Of a stretch of DNA of 64,000 nucleotides, positions 8,937 to 17,087 are shown one piece after another. The translations under genes were made by a program, and so were the position numbers. The DNA is from CAWKCE01 sp032127035 (GTDB lineage: Bacteria; Actinomycetota; Actinomycetes; JAHEKZ01): positions 434,001-498,000 of the forward strand of contig CAWKCE010000004.1 of NCBI GenBank assembly GCA_963848085.1, given 5' to 3'. The notes below the pieces were generated by a model. It did no database searches and was not told where the DNA came from. It was given only the letters and a program-made list of their open reading frames with translations. The stretch's first letter is position 1. The number at the start of each line of letters is the position of its first letter.

Positions 8937-10139
8937 GACCTCGACGACGCGGTTCTTGCCCTGTCGCTTCGCGTCGAACATCCGCTCGTCGGCGGTACGC
9001 AGCAGAGCAGCGCCAGTCACCAGCCCCGTGGATGTCGCGACTCCGAAGCTGGCGGTCACCCGGAGTCCGGGTTGGAGGACGTCCCAGTCATGTGACGCGA
9101 GGTCGACCCGCATTCGCTCGCACACCTTGACCGCGTCCGAGGTCGTCGTTCCCGGCATGAGGAGCGCGAACTCCTCGCCGCCCATCCGGACGAGGACGTC
9201 GGAGGTTCGGGTGTTGGCCGCCAGGACGCTGGCCGCAGCCCGGAGGACGTCGTCACCGGTCACGTGCGAGTAGTGGTCGTTCACCGACTTGAAGTCATCC
9301 AGGTCGATCACCGCGGCCGACAACGGGTCACCGCTGCGCAGGGCGTAGGCGAACAGTCGGATGAGCTCGTCGTCGAGGTGACGGCGGTTGTACAGCCCGG
9401 TGAGCGGGTCGTGGACGGTCAGCTCGGCCAAGGCGTTCGACAGCCGGCGCTCGCGCTGCAGCGCGGCGCTGAGCTCGTCGGTGCGGCGGTGGACCCGTTC
9501 CTCGAGGCTGGCGTTGGCAGCACGCAGCTCGTCGGCAAGGGTGGTCGCCTGGCGCCGTGCGTCGTCGGCTGCGGCGAACCCGAGGTCGGCAACCACGGCG
9601 CTGGCGGTGGCCGCCGCCCCGGCGAGCATCAGCGAGAGGGTGAGGTAGCCCACGACCTCGGTGCCGGTGTAGGTGGAAGCCACGCCCACAGCGCCCGGCA
9701 GCCCCAGCACGACCGCGAAGGACAGGCCCACCGCGAGCATGACGCCCCGTGGTCGCAGGACAGCTCCGGCGATCACCACTCCGACGACGGGGAAGAAGAT
9801 CGACGCCCGGGCCTCCCCGAGCACGGTCGACCCGACCGCCGGCACCACCAGGAAGAAGCCGATGAGCAGCCAGGCAGCGGCCGTCACCTTCGCATCGGCC
9901 ACCAACCGGCGCAGGAACATGTACGCGGGGAGCGCGGCCACGATGAGGGCGACATTCACCACCGGGTCCGGCAACAGAAGGGCCACTAGGACCGCGCTGG
10001 GCACGGCGACGGCGGCCAGGCCGCTGGCCAGGCCGAGTACCGCCTGCCCGCGACGACGCTGCGCCGGGGGCCAAGGCCCCGGCACGGCGACCACGCGCGC
10101 CAGCGCTGCGCGCAGGCCGCGCCGATCAGCAGACACCAC
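8925..10139 (-). CDS. Membrane-bound diguanylate cyclase
   Basis: 404 residues from a tandem GTG-GTG directly behind a strong GGGAGGGGGG ribosome site. The frame extends 27 codons further without one. About six membrane helices occupy residues 30-190. A coiled-coil linker (about 190-240) leads into a GGDEF domain with the active-site GGEEF at 320-324. The inhibitory I-site RTSD sits at 311-314 with the canonical five-residue gap, so product inhibition should work. It makes cyclic di-GMP from two GTP. No EAL domain is attached or encoded nearby, and the signal sensed by the membrane part is unknown. Confidence 0.92.
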   Translation of the reverse strand: MVSADRRGLRAALARVVAVPGPWPPAQRRRGQAVLGLASGLAAVAVPSAVLVALLLPDPVVNVALIVAALPAYMFLRRLVADAKVTAAAWLLIGFFLVVPAVGSTVLGEARASIFFPVVGVVIAGAVLRPRGVMLAVGLSFAVVLGLPGAVGVASTYTGTEVVGYLTLSLMLAGAAATASAVVADLGFAAADDARRQATTLADELRAANASLEERVHRRTDELSAALQRERRLSNALAELTVHDPLTGLYNRRHLDDELIRLFAYALRSGDPLSAAVIDLDDFKSVNDHYSHVTGDDVLRAAASVLAANTRTSDVLVRMGGEEFALLMPGTTTSDAVKVCERMRVDLASHDWDVLQPGLRVTASFGVATSTGLVTGAALLRTADERMFDAKRQGKNRVVEVSVA

Positions 10140-10199
10140 AAATCCCCCCTCCCGTGACTGTCGACAGCCACGGTCCCCGGACTTGAGTGTCGGGGCCTC

Positions 10200-10205
10200 T
10201 AGACT
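10200..10205 (+). promoter_or_regulatory. -10 element of leaderless rpe promoter
   Basis: TAGACT ends 8 bases before the rpe GTG at 10214. There is no Shine-Dalgarno sequence, so the mRNA is probably leaderless. Confidence 0.55.
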
Positions 10206-10213
10206 CCCGAACC

Positions 10214-10888
10214 GTGACAATCCAGATCTCTCCGAGCGTCCTCGCGGCAGATTTCACCCGGTTGGGCGACGAGGTCTCCCGGATCGGGGCGGTGGCGGAC
10301 TGGGTGCACGTCGACGTCATGGACAACCACTTCGTCCCGAACCTGACGCTCGGCCTGCCGGTGGTGGAGAGCCTGGTCCGTGCCTCACCCCTCCCGCTCG
10401 ACTGCCACCTGATGATCGAGGACCCCGACCGGTGGGCCCCCGGATACGCGGAGGCGGGCGCGGCGTCGGTCACGTTCCACGTCGAGGCAGCACACGCCCC
10501 CGTACGGCTCGCGCGCACGCTGCGGTCGGCCGGGGCCCGCGCCGGGATGGCGCTCAAACCCGCGACACCAGTGGAGCCATGCGCCGATCTGCTCCCGGAG
10601 CTCGACATGCTGCTCCTGATGACCGTCGAGCCCGGCTTCGGGGGTCAGCGGTTCCTGGACGTGGTGATCCCCAAGATCCGACGCGCCCGGCAGCTGCTGC
10701 GGGCGGCCGACTCGGCGGTCTGGCTGCAGGTTGACGGTGGCATCGACCTGGACACCGTCGAGCGGGCAGCAGCAGCCGGAGCGGACGTGTTCGTTGCCGG
10801 CTCGGCCGTCTACGGAGCCGACGACCCAGAGGCACTGGTCAAGGAGCTGCGCCGGAGAGCCGAGGCAGCTGCCGGCGCGGGCGCCTGA
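10214..10888 (+). CDS. rpe: Ribulose-phosphate 3-epimerase
   Basis: 224 residues. Interconverts ribulose-5-phosphate and xylulose-5-phosphate in the pentose phosphate pathway. Ribulose-5-phosphate is also a substrate for the riboflavin genes downstream. The TIM-barrel motifs are all present: ISPSVLAADF, VHVDVMDNHFVPNLTLG (metal His and catalytic Asp), DCHLMI, MTVEPGFGGQRF and VDGGI. The start at 10214 is set by family alignment and the adjacent -10. A longer frame to 10187 overlaps the promoter. Confidence 0.96.
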   Translation: MTIQISPSVLAADFTRLGDEVSRIGAVADWVHVDVMDNHFVPNLTLGLPVVESLVRASPLPLDCHLMIEDPDRWAPGYAEAGAASVTFHVEAAHAPVRLARTLRSAGARAGMALKPATPVEPCADLLPELDMLLLMTVEPGFGGQRFLDVVIPKIRRARQLLRAADSAVWLQVDGGIDLDTVERAAAAGADVFVAGSAVYGADDPEALVKELRRRAEAAAGAGA

Positions 10889-10918
10889 CGACGCCGCGAC
10901 TACCCGGTTTCGGTGTGC

Positions 10919-10924
10919 GAGACT
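10919..10924 (+). promoter_or_regulatory. Likely -10 element of the rib operon promoter
   Basis: GAGACT fits the xAxxxT pattern seen at other promoters here and lies about 15 bases before the FMN riboswitch begins, so transcription would start just ahead of the aptamer. The first base differs from the usual T. Confidence 0.35.
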
Positions 10925-10934
10925 GGGCCTGACG

Positions 10935-11065
10935 CTCGCGCGTACCGGGGTCGGTGCAACTCCGAACCGGCGGTGACAGTCCGCGACCCGACCGAGGCCA
11001 TCGGCCGGTTGACCTGGTGGAACTCCAGGACCGACGGTGAAAGTCCGGATGGGAGGACGCGCGTC
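10935..11065 (+). ncRNA. FMN riboswitch (RFN element) controlling ribD operon
   Basis: The conserved blocks of the RFN aptamer are readable in order: GGTCGGTG (from about 10949), AACCGGCGGTGACAGTCC (10965-10982), a variable arm, GACCTGGTGG (11011-11020), AACTCCAGGACCGACGGTGA (11021-11040) and AAGTCCGGATGGGAGGA (11041-11057). FMN binding is expected to shut off riboflavin synthesis. The outer boundaries are approximate. A separate hairpin over the ribD ribosome site suggests translational control. Confidence 0.93.
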
Positions 11066-11111
11066 GCCGCCGCTGGACGGCAGCCTGCCGCCGGCGGGGC
11101 CGACGTCGACC

Positions 11112-11144
11112 CCGGACCGCGCCCGATGTGCACGGGAGGTCCGG
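11112..11144 (+). promoter_or_regulatory. Candidate riboswitch expression platform (ribosome-site hairpin)
   Basis: CCGGACC (11112-11118) is exactly complementary to GGTCCGG (11138-11144). The second arm covers the end of the GGGAGG ribosome site and the first base of the ribD GTG. With a 19-base loop this could hide ribD translation start when FMN is bound. There is no U-run, so a terminator is unlikely. Confidence 0.5.
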
Positions 11145-12172
11145 TGGCCAGCCAGGTGGAAGTCGCGGCGATGCGGCGCGCGCTGGCGCTGGCCGCTACT
11201 CCTGGGGTCCCCACCGGACCCAACCCGCGGGTGGGCTGCGTCCTGGTCGGCGTCGACGGCACCACCGTGGCCGAGGGCCACCACCGCGGAGCCGGGTCCC
11301 CCCACGCGGAGGTCGACGCGCTGGCTCGTGCCGGCTCGGCCGCCCGCGGGACCACCGCCGTCGTCACCCTCGAGCCGTGCCGCCACGCCGGCCGTACCGG
11401 GCCGTGTACCGAGGCACTCCTGGGCGCCGGTGTGGCCCGGGTGGTGTTCGGCCAGGCGGACTCCAACCCAGTGGCGGCCGGCGGCGCGGCCCGCTTGCGG
11501 GAGGCCGGGGTGTCGGTTGAAGGCGGGTTGCTCGCCGACCAAGCGCGCGCGCTCAACCCGTGGTGGACGTTCGCGGTCGAGCACCAGCGCCCCTTCGTCA
11601 CCTGGAAGGCTGCTACCTCACTGGACGGTCGGGTCGCCGCCGCCGACGGATCCAGCAGGTGGATCACCTCCGCAGCAGCTCGCACGCAGGTGCACGCTCT
11701 GCGGTCCGATGTCGACGCGGTCGTGGTAGGAACCGGCACCGTGCTCGCCGACGACCCCTCGCTCACCGTCCGCGACGCCGCCGGCGTCATCACCGGTCCG
11801 CAGCCGCTGCGGGTCGTCGTGGGTGAGCGGGACCTGCCGGCGACTTCCCGCGTACTCGACGGCACTGCGCCCCATGTGCAGCTGCGCATGCATGACGTTG
11901 GTGAGGTGCTGTCGTCACTGTTCAGCCGCGACGTCCAGCACGTCCTCCTGGAGGGTGGGCCCACCCTGGCGGGTGGCTTTCTCGAAGCCGGTGCTGTCGA
12001 CCGGGTGGTGGCCTATGTCGCGCCTCGGATCCTCGGGAACGGCCCGGCCATGGTCGAGCTGCCCGGGTCGGCGACGCTGGCGGACTCCGTCGAGCTCGAC
12101 GTCGAGTCGGTCACCCAGGTTGGACCCGACGTCTGCATCACCTTGACCCCACGCGCACGGGAGGCGAGCTGA
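11144..12172 (+). CDS. ribD: Bifunctional riboflavin deaminase/reductase
   Basis: 342 residues. RibD carries out two successive steps after GTP ring opening. The N-terminal deaminase has the zinc site HAEVDAL and PCRHAGRTGPC. The C-terminal reductase begins near RPFVTWKAATSLDGRV and has the ILLEGGPTLAG-type NADPH segment (VLLEGGPTLAGGF). The GTG at 11144 follows GGGAGG by only 4 bases, and an ATG at 11126 is the alternative. The frame reaches back to 10913 but that part is the riboswitch. It is the first gene of the rib operon. Confidence 0.94.
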   Translation: MASQVEVAAMRRALALAATPGVPTGPNPRVGCVLVGVDGTTVAEGHHRGAGSPHAEVDALARAGSAARGTTAVVTLEPCRHAGRTGPCTEALLGAGVARVVFGQADSNPVAAGGAARLREAGVSVEGGLLADQARALNPWWTFAVEHQRPFVTWKAATSLDGRVAAADGSSRWITSAAARTQVHALRSDVDAVVVGTGTVLADDPSLTVRDAAGVITGPQPLRVVVGERDLPATSRVLDGTAPHVQLRMHDVGEVLSSLFSRDVQHVLLEGGPTLAGGFLEAGAVDRVVAYVAPRILGNGPAMVELPGSATLADSVELDVESVTQVGPDVCITLTPRAREAS

Positions 12173-12772
12173 GTGTTCACCGGAATCGTCGAGGAGCTCG
12201 GACAGGTGGTGTCCGTAGAGCGGCTGCCCGATGCTGCTCGGCTCGCCGTTCGCGGACCACTGGTCACCTCGGACGCCACACCCGGCGCGTCGATCGCGGT
12301 GAACGGAGTCTGTCTCACTGTGGTCGACCGCCGCGGCGACGTCTTCACCGCCGACGTCATGAACGAGACCTTGCAGCGCTCCGGCCTCGGCTCGCTGTCG
12401 CCGGGTTCCCCGGTGAACCTGGAACGGCCGGTCACCCTGGCCGCCCGGCTTGGCGGCCACCTCGTGCAGGGGCATGTGGACGGCGTCGGGACCGTGCTGT
12501 CCCGCGAGGTGGCAGAGCACTGGGAGGTCGTCCGGATCTCGCTTCCGAGCGACCTGGCGCGGTACGTCGTCACCAAGGGATCCCTCACGGTCGACGGCGT
12601 CTCCCTCACTGTGGTCGACGTCGACCAGTCGTCCTTCGGGGTGAGCCTCATTCCCACCACTCTTGCTGCGACGACGCTCGGAACGCGCGCGGTGGGGGAC
12701 ACCGTCAACCTCGAGGTGGACGTGATCGCGAAGTACGTCGAGCGGCTGCTCGGCGCGGGACAGGAGACCTGA
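12173..12772 (+). CDS. ribE: Riboflavin synthase alpha chain
   Basis: 199 residues with two lumazine-binding barrels, each opening with a conserved segment (MFTGIVEELGQV and, in the second half, LGGHLVQGHVDGVG). It dismutates two 6,7-dimethyl-8-ribityllumazine molecules to riboflavin. The GTG start immediately follows the ribD stop with no gap, and the stop shares one base with the ribBA start. The product of ribH, two genes on, is its substrate. Confidence 0.97.
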   Translation: MFTGIVEELGQVVSVERLPDAARLAVRGPLVTSDATPGASIAVNGVCLTVVDRRGDVFTADVMNETLQRSGLGSLSPGSPVNLERPVTLAARLGGHLVQGHVDGVGTVLSREVAEHWEVVRISLPSDLARYVVTKGSLTVDGVSLTVVDVDQSSFGVSLIPTTLAATTLGTRAVGDTVNLEVDVIAKYVERLLGAGQET

Positions 12773-14031
12773 TGACCGACGACACGATTGTCGAGCGCTC
12801 GCGGCTCGACACCATCGAGCAGGCGATCGAGGACCTCGGCACCGGCCGGGCGGTCGTCGTGGTCGACGACGAGGACCGGGAGAACGAGGGCGACCTGGTG
12901 TTCGCCGCGGCTCGGGCCACGCCGCCGCTGCTGGCCTTCATGATCAAGCACACGTCGGGCGTGGTCTGCGTCCCCATGCTCGGCGAGCACCTCGACCGAC
13001 TGCGGATCCCGCCCATGACGTACGTCAACGAGGACCGCAAGAAGACCGCCTACACCGTCAGCGTTGACGCGCGTGACGGAGTGAGCACCGGGATCTCGGC
13101 ATCCGACCGGTCCCACACCATCCGCGTGCTCGTGGACTCCGCGACCGAGCCCTTCGAGCTGACCCGACCGGGTCACGTCTTCCCGCTGCGCGCGGTGGAA
13201 GAGGGCGTGTTGCGGCGACCGGGGCATACCGAGGCAGCAGTCGACCTGGCTCGGCTGGCCGGGCTCACCCCGGCCGGCGTGATCGCCGAGATCGTCAACG
13301 ACGACGGCAGCATGGCGCGACTGCCGGACCTCCTGACCTTCGCGCACACGCACGGGCTGACGATCGTGTCCATCGCTGACCTGATCCGCTACCGGCGTCG
13401 CACGGAGCGAACGGTGACGCGGGACGCGGAGACCAGAATCCCGACGCGGCACGGCGAGTTCCGCGCTGTCGGCTATCGGGACACGGTCACCGGCACCGAG
13501 CACGTTGCGCTGGTGCGGGGGGACCTCGGGGACGGGCAGGACGTTCTGGTTCGGGTCCACTCCGAGTGCCTGACGGGGGACGTCCTCGGGTCCACCCGAT
13601 GCGACTGCGGGCCGCAGCTTGCCGCTGCGATTGAGCGCGTCGCTGCCGAAGAACGCGGGGTCATCCTGTACGTGCGCGGGCACGAGGGGCGCGGGATCGG
13701 GCTGCTCCACAAGCTGCAGGCGTACCAACTGCAGGACGGTGGGGCTGACACCGTGGACGCCAACCTCGAGCTGGGGCTCCCGGCAGATGCCCGGGACTAC
13801 GGCACCGGCGCCCAGATTCTGTCCGACCTCGGCGTGCACAGCATGCGCCTGCTGTCCAACAACCCGGCGAAGCGGGCGGGGCTGGAGGGCTACGGACTCA
13901 GCATCGTCGGGCGGGAGCCGTTGCCGTCGCACGTGACCGCGGACAACCTCACCTACCTACGGACCAAGCGCGACCGCATGGGCCATGATCTGCCTGACTT
14001 GGAGTCGCCCGACCAGGGAGGGAGGCCATGA
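12772..14031 (+). CDS. ribBA: DHBP synthase / GTP cyclohydrolase II fusion
   Basis: 419 residues. The N-terminal half is 3,4-dihydroxy-2-butanone-4-phosphate synthase with the acidic VVVDDEDRENEGDLV motif (about 35-49) and the HTSGVVC segment. It uses ribulose-5-phosphate, the substrate of Rpe. The C-terminal half is GTP cyclohydrolase II with the zinc motif CLTGDVLGSTRCDCGPQL and RGHEGRGIGL. The fusion supplies both branches of the riboflavin pathway. Start and stop overlap the neighbours (TGATG and ATGA), so translation is coupled. Confidence 0.97.
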   Translation: MTDDTIVERSRLDTIEQAIEDLGTGRAVVVVDDEDRENEGDLVFAAARATPPLLAFMIKHTSGVVCVPMLGEHLDRLRIPPMTYVNEDRKKTAYTVSVDARDGVSTGISASDRSHTIRVLVDSATEPFELTRPGHVFPLRAVEEGVLRRPGHTEAAVDLARLAGLTPAGVIAEIVNDDGSMARLPDLLTFAHTHGLTIVSIADLIRYRRRTERTVTRDAETRIPTRHGEFRAVGYRDTVTGTEHVALVRGDLGDGQDVLVRVHSECLTGDVLGSTRCDCGPQLAAAIERVAAEERGVILYVRGHEGRGIGLLHKLQAYQLQDGGADTVDANLELGLPADARDYGTGAQILSDLGVHSMRLLSNNPAKRAGLEGYGLSIVGREPLPSHVTADNLTYLRTKRDRMGHDLPDLESPDQGGRP

Positions 14032-14513
14032 GCGGATCCGGCGCCCCGGCCCTGGCCGTGATCGACGCCCGAGGGCTGCGCGTGGCAGTGGTGGCCTCCC
14101 AGTGGCATGCAGTAGTCATGGGCGGCCTGCTGGCCGGAGCGCGCCGCGCACTGCAGGAGATGGGCGTAGGGGACCCCACGGTGCTCCGCGTCCCCGGCGC
14201 CTTCGAGCTGCCGCTCGGTGTGCAGTCCGTGGCCGGCTCGCACGACGCCGTCGTCGCTCTGGGGGTCGTCATCCGGGGGGGCACGCCGCACTTCGACTAC
14301 GTGTGCCGAGCCGCGACCGACGGGGTGACGCGAGTGTCCCTGGACACCTCGACCCCGGTGGGCTTCGGCCTGCTCACCTGCGACACCGAGCAGCAGGCCC
14401 TCGACCGGGCCGGCCTGGAGGGCTCACCGGAGGACAAGGGGGACGAGGCAGCCCGGGCGGCGCTGGCCATGGCCGTGCTGCTCCGCAACCTGCCCGGCTC
14501 CGCGGGGCGCTGA
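14028..14513 (+). CDS. ribH: 6,7-dimethyl-8-ribityllumazine synthase
   Basis: 161 residues. Condenses the RibBA and RibD products to lumazine, usually in a 60-subunit capsid or a pentamer. The conserved substrate loop GVVIRGGTPHFDYVC (about 83-97) and PVGFGLLT segments are intact. The ATG overlaps the ribBA stop by 4 bases. It is the last riboflavin gene, and hisE follows after 74 bases. Confidence 0.97.
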   Translation: MSGSGAPALAVIDARGLRVAVVASQWHAVVMGGLLAGARRALQEMGVGDPTVLRVPGAFELPLGVQSVAGSHDAVVALGVVIRGGTPHFDYVCRAATDGVTRVSLDTSTPVGFGLLTCDTEQQALDRAGLEGSPEDKGDEAARAALAMAVLLRNLPGSAGR

Positions 14514-14587
14514 CCCCTTACCCTCGTGGCGCGACCCTGGTCGCGGCCAGGCTGATACCAGGTGCGGCTACGCAGTGGAAGGTGGAG

Positions 14588-14851
14588 ATGAAGACCTTCG
14601 ACGACCTGTTCACCGAGCTGCAGCAGCGTGCTGCCAGCCGACCGGGAGGCTCGGTCACGGTGGCTCTGCTGGACCGCGGGGTGCACGCCATCGGGAAGAA
14701 GCTGGTCGAGGAGGCTGCCGAGGCCTGGATGGCGGCCGAGCACGAGGGACGTGACCGGACCGCCGACGAGATCGCCCAGCTGCTGTACCACGTGCAGGTG
14801 CTGATGATCGCCAGCGACCTCACGTTGCAGGACGTCTACGACCGGCTCTGA
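14588..14851 (+). CDS. hisE: Phosphoribosyl-ATP pyrophosphatase
   Basis: 87 residues. Second step of histidine synthesis: hydrolyses phosphoribosyl-ATP to phosphoribosyl-AMP. The all-alpha MazG-like fold motif KKLVEEAAEAWMAA (about 38-51) with the metal-binding Glu residues and a later ADEIAQLLYH helix are clear. The start is ATG 14588, just after GGTGGAG; the frame continues upstream through ribH and is not real there. It is stand-alone rather than fused to hisI, as is normal in actinobacteria, and sits 31 bases before hisG. Confidence 0.94.
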   Translation: MKTFDDLFTELQQRAASRPGGSVTVALLDRGVHAIGKKLVEEAAEAWMAAEHEGRDRTADEIAQLLYHVQVLMIASDLTLQDVYDRL

Positions 14852-14882
14852 CCGGCCGCCACCTCCTGGGAAGGAGCTCCCG

Positions 14883-15728
14883 ATGCTGCGCGTAGCGGTG
14901 CCCAACAAGGGTTCCCTAGCCGAGCCCGCGACCCGAATGCTCGTCGAGGCGGGCTACCGACAGCGTTCTGATGCACGCGAGCTGGTTCTGCTCGACCCGG
15001 ACAACGACACCGAGTTCTTCTTCCTCCGCCCTCGCGACATCGCCACCTATGTCGGCTCCGGCGAGCTCGACGTCGGGGTGACCGGCCGCGACCTCTTGCT
15101 GGACAGCGGGGCTGACGCCGAGGAGATCATGCCGCTCGGCTTCGGCGCGTCGACGTTCCGGTTCGCGGCTCGCCCGGGAGCCGCGACGGACGAGCACGGC
15201 TTCGCCGGACTGCGCGTCGCGACGTCCTACCCCGGCCTGGTCGCACGTCACCTGGACGGCATGGGGGTCCGCGCGGTGGTGATTCGACTGGACGGTGCAG
15301 TCGAGACGTCCGTCCAGCTGGGCGTGGCCGACGTGATCGCCGACGTCGTGCAGACCGGGTCCACCCTGCGGCAGGCCGGGCTGGAGCTGCTCGGCGAGCC
15401 GATCCTCCACAGCGAGGCCGTGCTGATCCGGCGGCGTGGCGCCGGACCGGCCCCCGCCGTGGAACAGCTGCAGCGTCGGCTGAACGGCGTCATCGTCGCC
15501 GGCGCCTACGTCATCTTCGACTACGACGTCCGCACCGATCTGCTGGACGCGGCATGTGCGATGACCCCGGGCATCGAGTCACCGACGGTCTCCCCGCTGC
15601 ACGTGGAGGGCTGGGTTGCCGTGCGCGCCCTCGTCCCGAAGGCCGACACCAACGTGGTGATGGATGCGCTCTACGAGCTGGGGGCGCGGGGGATCCTCGT
15701 CACCGACCTGCATGCCTGTCGCCTGTGA
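14883..15728 (+). CDS. hisG: ATP phosphoribosyltransferase, long form
   Basis: 281 residues. First and feedback-controlled step of histidine synthesis. It starts MLRVAVPNKGSLAEPA and has the PRPP-binding segment DVIADVVQTGSTLRQAGL (about 150-167). The extra C-terminal domain of about 75 residues (from PGIESPTVSPLHVEGW) is the histidine-binding regulatory domain of the long form, so HisZ is not needed. A GGAAGGAG ribosome site precedes the ATG. The stop overlaps the next GTG by 4 bases. Confidence 0.97.
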   Translation: MLRVAVPNKGSLAEPATRMLVEAGYRQRSDARELVLLDPDNDTEFFFLRPRDIATYVGSGELDVGVTGRDLLLDSGADAEEIMPLGFGASTFRFAARPGAATDEHGFAGLRVATSYPGLVARHLDGMGVRAVVIRLDGAVETSVQLGVADVIADVVQTGSTLRQAGLELLGEPILHSEAVLIRRRGAGPAPAVEQLQRRLNGVIVAGAYVIFDYDVRTDLLDAACAMTPGIESPTVSPLHVEGWVAVRALVPKADTNVVMDALYELGARGILVTDLHACRL

Positions 15729-16198
15729 CACCACCTGACCCACAGCCGTTGCCGCTCCGGTGGCGACCGGTTCGGTCGCGCCGGGTGATCGCCGTGGCCG
15801 CGGTGGTCTTCCTCGCGGCCATGGTCTTCCTGGGGTTCGGGGTCGCACCCGAACGCGGCGTCGGAACAGTGGTCGACCGGTTGTCCTTGCTGGTCTTCTG
15901 GGCCGCGGTCATGGCAGTCCTGTACATGCTTGCGGCACCGCGCGTGGAGGCGGTTGACGACGGCGTCCTCGTCGTCAACATGGTCCGGCGCCGTCGCCTG
16001 GAGTGGGCGCAGATCGTGGGGTTACGGTTCGGCAGCGGTGACCCGTGGGTGCAGCTCGACCTGTCCGACGGAACGACGCTGGCGGTCATGGGGATCCAGC
16101 GCGCCGACGGGGTGCGCGCCGAACGTGCGGCCGAGGAGCTGGCTGCCGTGGTGCGGTCGCACCAGCCTCGAGGGGACACCTTCCCGGAGCGGTCCTGA
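15725..16198 (+). CDS. Small membrane protein with bacterial PH-like domain
   Basis: 157 residues from the GTG overlapping the hisG stop. Two hydrophobic helices (about 22-42 and 54-72) are followed by a cytoplasmic-looking beta-rich part: VEAVDDGVLVVNMVRRRRLEWAQI and WVQLDLSDGTTLAVMGIQ. This resembles the PH-like domain proteins often encoded after hisG in actinobacteria. The function is unknown and no catalytic motif is seen. It is translationally coupled to hisG but is probably not a histidine enzyme. Confidence 0.7.
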   Translation: MTPPDPQPLPLRWRPVRSRRVIAVAAVVFLAAMVFLGFGVAPERGVGTVVDRLSLLVFWAAVMAVLYMLAAPRVEAVDDGVLVVNMVRRRRLEWAQIVGLRFGSGDPWVQLDLSDGTTLAVMGIQRADGVRAERAAEELAAVVRSHQPRGDTFPERS

Positions 16199-16226
16199 CC
16201 GACCGAGACCGGCCCGGCCGACGGGC

Positions 16227-16232
16227 TAGTGT
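16227..16232 (+). promoter_or_regulatory. -10 element of leaderless promoter
   Basis: TAGTGT ends 6 bases before the GTG at 16239, with no ribosome site between. Confidence 0.5.
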
Positions 16233-16238
16233 CGCCGG

Positions 16239-17009
16239 GTGGTCGACTTCCCGCCGCCCGGCCGCTCCCTGCCCGACCCCGCCTTCGCCGGCGACGACGG
16301 CACCGTCGACCCGGAGCTCGCCTCGGCATTGTCGGACCTGGCTGCCGGGACCGGTTCCGGGACCAGGCTGATCGCGCTGCTCGCCTCGGCACGGCTGCTG
16401 GTACCGGTCGTTGCCGTCCTCGAGGTGGGCGAAACTGGGCCGGAGGGCCGGCACCGGGACAAACAGTCGTCGATGGCGTCGGTGACCGTCCGGGCAGCGG
16501 ACGGCACCCGGTCGCTGGTGGCGTTCACCTGCACGGCGTCGCTGCGCGCCTGGCGCCGGGAAGCCCGGCCGATTCCGGCCGACGGACGCCGCGTGGCGCA
16601 GGCCGCACTTGCTGAGGGCGCCGATGCACTCGTCATCGATCCCGCCGGTCCGGTGCCTTTCGCAGTCGCCGACGCGGAGCTGCGGGCGCTTGCCCTGGCC
16701 GCTGATCCGGCCGCCCCACCGCACGCGGATCTGGCGGTGGCGTCGGCGGTCGCGGACATTTGTGCGGGTGAGCCCGCGGTCGTGAGCGCGACCCTGCAGG
16801 GGGCGGAGCCGACTGGAGTACGCGTGGTGCTGGTCGTCGACGATGCTGTCCCGATCGAGGAGTTCCGCGCCCTGGTCCTCCGACTCCAGCAGGCACTGGC
16901 CGGGTCGATGGCACTTCGTGCCTTGGTGGGCGAGTTGCAGGTCGCGGTCGTGCCGCCGACGGATGCACCGGCGGCGTCGGCCGGCCCGACGGCCTATCGG
17001 CGCGTCTGA
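16239..17009 (+). CDS. SseB-like conserved protein
   Basis: 256 residues, no membrane segment or signal peptide. The central part (LVPVVAVLEVGETG, MASVTVRAADGTRSLVAFTC, ADALVIDPAGPVPF) matches the N-terminal SseB domain of actinobacterial proteins annotated as SseB family. The C-terminal third contains a second alpha/beta segment ending in SAGPTAYRRV. Its biochemical role is unknown. It is probably transcribed on its own from the leaderless promoter. Pattern match only. Confidence 0.65.
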   Translation: MVDFPPPGRSLPDPAFAGDDGTVDPELASALSDLAAGTGSGTRLIALLASARLLVPVVAVLEVGETGPEGRHRDKQSSMASVTVRAADGTRSLVAFTCTASLRAWRREARPIPADGRRVAQAALAEGADALVIDPAGPVPFAVADAELRALALAADPAAPPHADLAVASAVADICAGEPAVVSATLQGAEPTGVRVVLVVDDAVPIEEFRALVLRLQQALAGSMALRALVGELQVAVVPPTDAPAASAGPTAYRRV

Positions 17010-17087
17010 CTGCGGGGTCAGCCGGATTCCGGCACCCTGGTCGTCCGGCAGTCGGCGGTGGTCGTCGGCGCGTGGAAGGGACCGGGA

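Noticed and set aside
11915..13932. Long minus-strand open frames opposite ribD, ribE and ribBA
   Set aside because: Antisense shadows of secure riboflavin genes; codon pattern and composition are not protein-like.
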